The notes below the pieces were generated by a model. The model was not told the DNA's origin, did no database searches, and was given only the letters and a program-made list of their open reading frames with translations. A stretch of 64,000 nucleotides of DNA from positions 12,902,949 through 12,966,948 of the forward strand of contig NC_077244.1 of NCBI RefSeq assembly GCF_947179165.1. The letters run 5' to 3'. A program made the position numbers and the translations under genes. The DNA is from Solanum dulcamara (Eukaryota; Streptophyta; Magnoliopsida; Solanales; Solanaceae). This document shows positions 56,614 through 64,000 of the stretch, piece by piece; position 1 is the first letter of the stretch; each line of letters starts with the position of its first letter.

Positions 56614-59581
56614 TGTTATACTTTATACTTTTGTACCTTGAAAGGTTTTTAAGCTTCTTAGAAGTTACCATGTGAGACGGATAAGCTATAACGCTATCAA
56701 ATAACTCTAAGGAAAGGAGAATGTGACACCCCATAGTAGAGAAGATTGGAAATATGGTTATAAGAATCCGGAAGGAATTGGAGGCCAAGTAGTAAGTCGT
56801 AGGACTCGACTTACTTATGTAAGCTATTAATTTAGATGTGTTACATACTTAAGATACTTGAGTACATACCAAGCTTATGTAGCAAGGATTACATAGGTTC
56901 GTAAAGTAAGATGAGATTACGAACCCACGAGGAGGAAAAAAGAGTGACACATGGAAGCATGAGAGAGTGCCATGTGGAAGCAGCTAGAAGTGCCATGTGG
57001 CATCAGCTGGAGCAAGGGGGTGGACCTCACCTACCACATGGCAGCCCCAAATTGGAGAAGGGGATGCGGTGGCCCAACGAGGGCTTGACACAAATCACCA
57101 CTTAGGGATTGACACATGTCACCCCCCTAAGGTATCCTATATATATATTTTATGAGTCATTATTATCTACAACCAAAGTCATTCTTATCTACAAACTTCT
57201 AGAGAAAAAAGAAGAGAAGAGAAACATTGAGCTAGAGAAGAGAGAGCCACGGGTTGGACAAAAAAAAAGGGTAAGTCCTCCGATTTCGTTCCGTGAATTA
57301 ATTATCTTGGGTATAAAATGATGATATAAAGGTGTTAGTAATGTAAATTTATGATTTGGATCAAAACCAAAAGGACAACAAGAAGCCACAAAGTTTTAGT
57401 CGTGCTAAAGGAACTTCCGTGGTGAGTTTTGGCGAGTTTCGCGAGTTTCGGGCAAGGTAAGGTTTTTCCTTTAAAATTTGAGTTTATGATGATTTTATGA
57501 GGTATATTAAATGTCTTAAATGAGGATGTAAGTGGTAAAATTGCATAAGGATGGTTGACGTTAAAAACAAACTAAATTGAAGTCGTTAGAGTTAAATCGA
57601 AGTCGAGAAGTGTGTTGTGATTGTGGTGATGTGGTTGTAGCTGGTTTGATTGCATTTTTCAGGGTTGGAAAGTATTCTAATAAGTGTGTGGGTGCTGCTT
57701 TTTTCAGACACATGACCCTCCGTTTCGTATGGTTAAAGACTTTATGAAACAAAGGTTAAAAACTCTATTTTGGTATCGTAGTTAAGAGAGTTGTTTGGAG
57801 TTTGTATTGTGTAACGTTGAAGTAATTTACTTGTAGATATGATGCTGGTTGTTGTTTTTGGTATGTTTGTTGATATTTTGGCCTAGTTGAAATCTCCGAG
57901 ATGTTGAAGTTATAGGGGAGATGATGCCCAATTTTTGGTAACTTCGGAGCTAGTAATAAGCTAGTTAAGGGAAATGAATAAGGAAATGATGCCTATGGAT
58001 ACATGATTGTAGAGTTGGAAATTAGAAAGTGAAAGGTTATTAATCTTAGTATTACTCTCATGTTAAATAGGTTCAAAAGACGACGAAGCGAACGTGGTTA
58101 AGAGTAATCCATAAGAGGTATATGAAGCTACCTTTTTTCTTTTGGCATGTTTTTGGCATAGGTATGTAAAGCTACACCTTTTTTCTCTTGGCATGTTTTT
58201 GGCATAGGTATGTAAATCTACCCCTTCTTTCTCTTGGCATGTTTGGCATAAGTATGTAAAGCCTATCCTTTCTCTTCTTCTGGCTTATCCTAGATGTAAG
58301 TAAAAGATGATACAATCTCTATGGTGATTCCAGTCTTAAGTGTTTCTTATATACCCTTTAATGTTGGAACTCTTACAATAATTGGCATGACTTTTATGAA
58401 GCAAATATATGACTTTTATATGATTCCCAGGGAGTTCCTATTCTTAGATCCACTTGGATGGCCAATTTTGTGATATACAAAAGATATTTTATTGTGCCTT
58501 GATACGAGTATATGATTTCAGAAGTTCTATTTTGATATAATCCCTAGTGACATTCAAAAGGTACTTGATATGACTTTTGTCTTGATTTTTGAATGATAGC
58601 TCATTTTGATCAGTCCATCGAGTCTCAAATATGATTTAAATTGCATTTAGTTTCTCACTACTCTACTTGTAGATGCCTTAATGCTTCCTTCACTGAGCCC
58701 GGTCCAGGAGATACATGATTGTGCGTACTTCTCTACCTTGTTCGTCATGCCCCGACGTGAGGGGGCAGGTACGCTCTGTACATGGGTGCTGGAGTTATGT
58801 TGTGCCATATACACATATATTGATATCTGATGACATGATATGATATGGCCATCAGATATGATATGATCTGTTACGGAGATATTACCTACTCTGGAGTTAT
58901 ACTGTGCTGTAGCATCGATGATGTGATGGCAACCACATTTTATTCACCACATCCCATAATGGGGCCGGATATGGCATATGTTTTTTTGCATGAATTATCT
59001 GTGTTTGTGATAAGTATTTTGACATTCTGGATATTTCGCTCATTTTCTGTACATTCTACTCTGGTTATGAATTTATTTATTACAGTCCATGCTTTACATA
59101 TTTAGTACATTTTCCGTACTGACCCTCTTTCCTTGGGGGCTGCATTTCATGTCCGCAGGTACAGACATTTGAGTTGCCAATCCACTTTCTTAGGACATCC
59201 ACTCTGCTGTTTGACAGTGCTCCTTTGTTCGGAGCCCATATTTTGGTACTGACCTTTCTATAGCCTATATGTATATATTGGTCAAGGGTACGATGGGGCC
59301 CTATCCCATCATATGATTAGGTTATCATTCTGTAGAGGTCTTTTGACTTGTGTTGTGGGTTCTATATATGCTTTATGGGTCCTGTATATGTGTTATGGAC
59401 TTTTTTGTTCCGTGATGGCCTTAACGGCCTTCGTGTGCTACATCTTCTTTCATGTGCTCCTTAGTGACCTCTTTTGATTTCTATATTTATTTCTTCTGCT
59501 AATATGCTAAGTAGGGCTAAGGGTATGTATGGGTACCAAGCTCGGGCATGAGTCGCAGCCTACAAATAATGGGTCGTGACA
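56614..59581 (+). repeat. 5' LTR (2968 bp) of the LARD-like element
   Basis: TGTTATAC ... GGGTCGTGACA. Contains a two-unit version of the 24-bp array (57082-57122), a TATA box (57138-57151), a donor-like AAAAGG/GTAAGT at 57271, the AGTAC-N7-GTACT repeat (59104-59120) and an acceptor-like GTCCGCAG/GTAC ending at 59158. Parts near 58380-58640 are the reverse complement of 7440-7640, confirming common ancestry with the minus-strand element. Confidence 0.88.
57138..57151 (+). promoter_or_regulatory. TATA box of LARD-like 5' LTR
   Basis: CTATATATATATTTTA, with a purine-rich leader-like stretch beginning about 35 bp downstream. The same box and leader occur at about 63241-63255 in the 3' LTR. Confidence 0.65.
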
Positions 59582-59585
59582 AAAG

Positions 59586-59597
59586 TGGTATCAGAGC
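59586..59597 (+). other. Primer binding site of LARD-like element
   Basis: TGGTATCAGAGC, iMet type, four bases after the LTR end. Confidence 0.92.
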
Positions 59598-62500
59598 GGT
59601 CCTTCCTTGGAGTGTCTATAGACCGTGTCTAGTAGAATCTTGTTTATCGATATATTGCGCGCCACATTTATAAACAGGAGGCTACAGGATATTTATGATG
59701 TTACCTTTATTTCATAGCTAAGATTGTGTGATAGATCTGAGTCATAGAAAAACTCCTTATATTAACCTTGGATGTTAACAGAAGGTTGACAGCAATAGAA
59801 AGAAGTGACTGACGATATTGGATAAGCAAAGGCACGAAAGATATCTATTGGGTAAGGTATTAAAGTAGAACTGGAATGTAAAGTTGTAAATTGAAAGGAA
59901 GAGTAGACAGGAAAGTGTAACAGGGAAAGTTCTAGTAGACATATGAGGTAAGTCCATTTTTATACTGTTAATTGTGGGCGCCCTGTGTGGCTGCGATATG
60001 ATGTGATATGATACATATATATGTAACTTTATACATGTTGGCCCTGTGAGGCACTATTGGTATTTTCTGCGTGCAGGTTTGAGATAGTAAGAAATATAGA
60101 GGAAACTCTGCCTAAATTTTCCTAGAAATAAAAGGAGAATGAGATATAGGGCTGTAATACTTCTTGAAAGGTCGTGCCCATAATAATGATGAGATTTGGA
60201 TAAACCACGAGTATGGCTAACCTCGAGAAATAAGTTAATTACTGAATTGATGGCAATAAAAACTAGGAGGTCGATATTAATATGGTAAACCGAAGTTGGA
60301 AAGGACTTGTATCCCTAGGGAGATGATTTAGAGAAGACTGGTAGTTTTTGATAGAATGATATATTAATGCATCGACGGAATTAATACACAGGGATAAACT
60401 GTGGCGAACTATAATTAGAAGAAGTAACAATATGATTAACACAAGAGTGCAAGGGAAATAGAATTGTGACCGATATGATGTATTAATAAGACAGCTTGGG
60501 AGATATTAAGGATAAGACTAACTAAGAAGGGTAAGTAACCCATAGTAATAATTGTAAAAAAGGTTAAGAAGTGTTATACTATGGGGTGGAATACGAACAG
60601 GATATGATGTGAATATAACAAGGATTATTATGAAAATAAGTAAAGCCTAGTGAGAAAGTAGCTAGTGATAGGATGTGGTCCGTGTAATAAGAATATAAGG
60701 GTTAAGTGTGAAATGGAAAAGCGGGCTATGGAATAAATAAGAAAGACTTATCAAGTTTTGTAGGGAAAGTTGTGAATAAAGATTATGCGATAACGGAAAT
60801 GATAGCGAGCATAAGGAAAGAAAGAGTAATTGAAAAGAGTAAGCAAGAAGAAAGCGAGATGACAGTGTAACAATAGGTCATGACATATGTAGCCGAAGAT
60901 ACGAATGCTAAAAGTGACGAAACTATGAAATACCAAGCTATAGAAGAATAAGCAACGAGATAGAATGGGTGTTAGGTAATGATTGGTATGATATGAATAA
61001 AAATGGATAGACAGAATACATTTTGGAAATGAGAAAAAGGATTATGTGGAAGTAATGCATTCCGAATAATATAGAGGTAGTATAAGATCCCTCTTGTGCA
61101 GAATAAAAGATAGACATAGACGGGATAAATGATAAGAGAAATCTACGGAAGCACCCAAGCTAGATATGATTAAATGAATGCAGATACAGAATGAAAGGGG
61201 AACGTACAATATGAACTTAAAAGTGCAATATGACTACATGGTTATAAGGTAAGGCCCTGATTGAGGCGAACTTGGTATGTTGTTGAGAAAATTAAAAGTC
61301 GATGTTTGGTACATAGTAAGGGCAAGGAGTATAAGGTATAAAGGGGTGGTGCGTGCACACAATGTCGCCTCGAAAATAGTGGAATCCTTAAGAGACAAAG
61401 ATGGTAAGCTTAAGGAATAAATGGCGCAATATACATTCATCCCAAGAAACAAAGGATATAGGTTGGGATAAAGCTACTCCTACAAGAGAACCATGGACAA
61501 TTATCGTCGGAATACAAGTATTGTCTAATTGAAATTGGAATAACTAAAAGTGCTAATTAACTTTTGATAAAGATAAGTGAAGTGAGGACTTGGATGAGTT
61601 GTTCCATGGGTCACATTACACAACTATAGATTAATAGATGAGATGTCACACTATGTATAGAAAGGTTCTCATCGCTTTGTGAATTAGTCAAGGTTTCGCA
61701 CATACAGAATCAAGTTATAAAGGATGAAGAAAGAGATGGACATGATATGGTACCAAATGGATTGGGAAAAAATATTGGATGAGTTTTAAGATTGGACAAA
61801 GGTATAAGTACCCCCCCCCCTTAAGGGGGAAGCGGGTGAGAAGAATGCAAGGGCAAGATGGAAATAATAGATACTACAATATAGTGGACATGGATGTTTA
61901 AACTTCAAGTAGATCCCGTGCTGAAGAAAGTTAGAAGGGCTGAAAGCCAACAATAATGGGATAGAAGTCAGAATGGTATTTAAGGCGGTGTCAAGAAGTT
62001 TTTGGCAAAACCGTGCACGACATAACGTTAGAAGATGGGTGTGTATAAAAAAGAAAGGGTACAACCAGGGAAGGGTATCGAATAACTCAAGAGATCGTGT
62101 GAAGGATAATGATACCATGCGGGGTCAAATGCCAAGATGTTGGCTATAGCGTTGGTCGCAAATGATGATATGATAGATAAATAACAAAGGAAAAGGGACA
62201 TCAAGCCTCCTATGATTAGAAGTGAGAAGAGAAAAGAGTGAATTAAAGAAAACAAAGAAGTATGATAAGATGCGACAAGCGAGTTTCAATGTGACTGAGA
62301 TAGGTAAAGCAGAATGAACCCGGAGATGAAAAGACTATGTCTACCTCATACAAGTTATACTAGAAGGGTTATGCAACCTATGAATATATATATGTTACGT
62401 ATAGGGCCAAGTGAGTAAGTACGTGGTAAAAGGAATAAGGGTTCAATAAGGACAATACAGTTATAATATTTTGGATATGTTATAAAGAGGTAGAGAAGAG

Positions 62501-62612
62501 ATATCCATACTTGTTCCCTATATCTAAAGGTAGTCTAGATTCCTAAAAGGATTGGAAGACAATGGTTATAGATAACTCCAAAAAATCCTCGTAAAACCCT
62601 ATAAGATGAGTT
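59598..62612 (+). other. Non-coding, purine-rich internal domain of LARD-like element
   Basis: The first about 170 bp match the leader of the short minus-strand element (TCTAGTAGAATCTTGTTTAT, CATTTATAAACAGGAGGCTA). The block at 60050-60150 matches its 10080-10130. From about 60150 onward the plus strand is strikingly rich in A and G with stops in all frames; a C-run/G-run palindrome lies at 61809-61829. No domain was recognised. The short minus frames are pyrimidine-rich shadows. Confidence 0.7.
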
Positions 62613-62646
62613 AACATTCGAGGACGAATGTTCTAAAGGGGGGAAG
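62613..62646 (+). other. Stem-loop and polypurine tract of LARD-like element
   Basis: AACATTCG-AGGA-CGAATGTT (62613-62632) then CTAAAGGGGGGAAGAA and the LTR start. Same layout as 9634-9599 on the other strand. Confidence 0.85.
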
Positions 62647-62648
62647 AA

Positions 62649-64000
62649 TGTTATACCCGTACTTTTGTACCTTGAAAGGTTCTTAAGATTCTTAAAAGTT
62701 ACAATGTGAGATGGATAAGCTATAACTCTATCAAATAACTCTAAGAAAAGGAGAATGTGACACCCCATAGTAGGGAAGATTGGAAATATGGTTATAAGAA
62801 TCCGGAAGGAATTGGAGGCCAAGTAGTAAGTCGTAGGACTCGACTTCCTTATGTAAGCTATTACTTTGGATGTGTTACATACTTAAGTTACTTGAGTACG
62901 TACCAAGCTTACGTAGTAATAATTACATAGGTTCATAAAGTAAGACAAAATTATGAATCCACGAGGAGGAAAAGAGAGTACCATATGGCAGCATGAGAGA
63001 GTTCCACGTAGCAGGAGATGGAAGTGCCATATGGCACCAGCTAGAGCAAAGGTGGACCCCACCTTCCATATGGCACCCATGATTGGAGGATGGAATGCGG
63101 TGGCCTAATGAGGGCATGATACATGTCACCACTTAGGGCTTGACATGTGTCACCACTTAGGGCTTGACACGTGTCACCACTTAGGGCTTCACACGTGTCG
63201 CCACTTAGGGATTGACACGTGTCACCCTCCTATGGTATCCTATATATATATTTTATGAGTCATTTTTATCTAGAAACTTCTAGAGAAAAAAAGTAGAGAA
63301 GAGAAACCTTGAGCTAGAGAAGAGAGAGCCACGGGTTGGAGAAAGAAAAGGGTAAGTCCTCCAATTTTGTTTCATAAATTAATTATCTAGGGTATAAAAC
63401 GATGATATGAAAGTGTTATTAATGTAAATTTATGATTTGGGCTAGAACCAAAAGGACAAAAAACATCCACAAAGTTTTAGTCGCACTAAAGGAACTTTCG
63501 AGGTGAGGTTTTTTCTTTCAAATTAGAGTTTATTATGATGTTATGATATATCTTACATGTCTTAAATGAGGCTGGAAGTGGAAAAATTGCACAAGGATGC
63601 TTGATGTTAAAAACAAACTAAATTGAAGTTGTTAGAGTTAAATCAAAGTCGAGAAGTGTGTTATGATTGTGGTGCTGTGGTTGTAGCTGGTTTGATTGCG
63701 TGTTGCAGGGATGGAAAGTGTTCTAATAATGGTGTGGGTGCTTCTGGTTTCAGCCACACGACCCTCCGTTTCGTATGGTTAACAGTTTTATGAAACAAAG
63801 GTTAAAATCTCAAATTTGGTATCATAGTTAAGCGAGTTTTTTGGAGTTTTTATTGTGTAAGGTTGAAGTGATTTACTTGTAGATATGCTGCTGGTTGTTG
63901 TTTTTGGTATGGTTGTTGATATTTTTTCCGAGTTGAAATCTCGGAGATGTTGAAGTTATAGAGGAGATGCTGCCCAATTTTTGGTAACTTCGGAGCTAGT
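62649..64000 (+). repeat. 3' LTR of LARD-like element, cut by window edge
   Basis: Starts TGTTATACCCG and follows 56614 onward. It carries the donor-like GTAAGT at 63352 and the same TATA box. Compared with the 5' LTR it has an expanded G-box array. Confidence 0.9.
63114..63226 (+). promoter_or_regulatory. G-box minisatellite, about five 24-bp units
   Basis: Units 63114, 63138, 63162, 63186 and 63210 share CACCACTTAGG and a central ACATGTGTC or ACACGTGTC. Units 3-5 contain CACGTG, the core bound by plant bZIP and bHLH factors. The array ends 15-20 bp before the TATA box. The partner LTR has two units without CACGTG. Confidence 0.8.

Larger units (their letters stand above)
56614..64000 (+). 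mobile_element. Large non-autonomous LTR retrotransposon (LARD-like), 3' end outside window
   Basis: 5' LTR 56614-59581, primer site 59586-59597, internal 59582-62648, polypurine tract about 62634-62646, 3' LTR from 62649. The 3.07-kb internal region has no gag, protease, RT or integrase signal, the definition of a large retrotransposon derivative. Its leader and several blocks match the short element at 7375-14220. LTRs differ at about 20 of the first 310 bases, so it is older than that element. It is inserted in gypsy D; the target duplication cannot be checked. Confidence 0.88.

Noticed and set aside
61786..62255. Minus frames rich in Leu/Phe/Ser resembling membrane proteins
   Set aside because: They are complements of the purine-rich strand; hydrophobic residues follow from base composition.

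Overview
This is a window of a plant nuclear genome, made almost entirely of nested LTR retrotransposons. Chromodomain-type Ty3/gypsy pol genes, Ty1/copia elements with iMet-type primer sites, a hAT MITE and a multi-exon RPA70-like gene all point to a dicot. The style of the LTRs (gypsy elements ending in TTCGAGGACGAATGTTC plus a G-rich tract) suggests Solanaceae, but that is recalled from memory, not tested. No intact host gene, rRNA, tRNA or CRISPR array was seen.

Layout. 1-5106 is an old minus-strand gypsy (A): an LTR end and a decayed pol. 5107-7374 is a plus-strand LTR cut short at 7374/7375, where it abuts a minus-strand non-autonomous LTR element (7375-14220). That element has near-identical LTRs, an internal region of only 1.5 kb and one open 149-codon frame. 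14221-16210 holds two opposed LTR fragments. 17245-29523 is a copia element with TA...CA ends and a GTTTT target duplication. It is interrupted by a 659-bp hAT MITE (20142-20800, 8-bp duplication) and by a second copia on the minus strand (21331-27726, duplication CTTGT).

30112-33149 is the only host-type locus: nine recognisable exons of a replication protein A large-subunit-like gene, carrying frameshifts, a stop and an exon duplication. 34519-43194 is a complete young chromovirus-type gypsy with a CATTC duplication, LTRs differing by roughly 1%, and a pol broken by one frameshift and one stop. It sits inside an older minus-strand LTR whose other half is at 43190-43968.

45480-48235 is an LTR and gag of another gypsy (B). 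A minus-strand LTR (48236-51034) lies inside that gag and leads into decayed minus pol (51035-52924, gypsy C). This abuts a decayed plus-strand gag-pol (52925-56613, gypsy D). 56614-64000 is a large non-autonomous LTR element (LTRs about 3 kb, internal 3.07 kb with no coding capacity); its 3' LTR runs off the window.

The best leads are cis-acting. (i) A stem-loop just before the polypurine tract shows paired base changes between five gypsy-type elements and is kept in the two that have no pol. (ii) An AGTAC...GTACT inverted repeat recurs in seven LTR copies. (iii) Strong splice-site-like signals lie inside the 3-kb LTRs. (iv) A G-box minisatellite lies beside an LTR TATA box. (v) In the inner copia, a 14-nt sequence next to the LTR, where a tRNA primer site should be, is complementary to the element's own LTR. 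Nearly all readable stop codons in these elements look like C-to-T or G-to-A transitions, as expected of methylated, silenced DNA.
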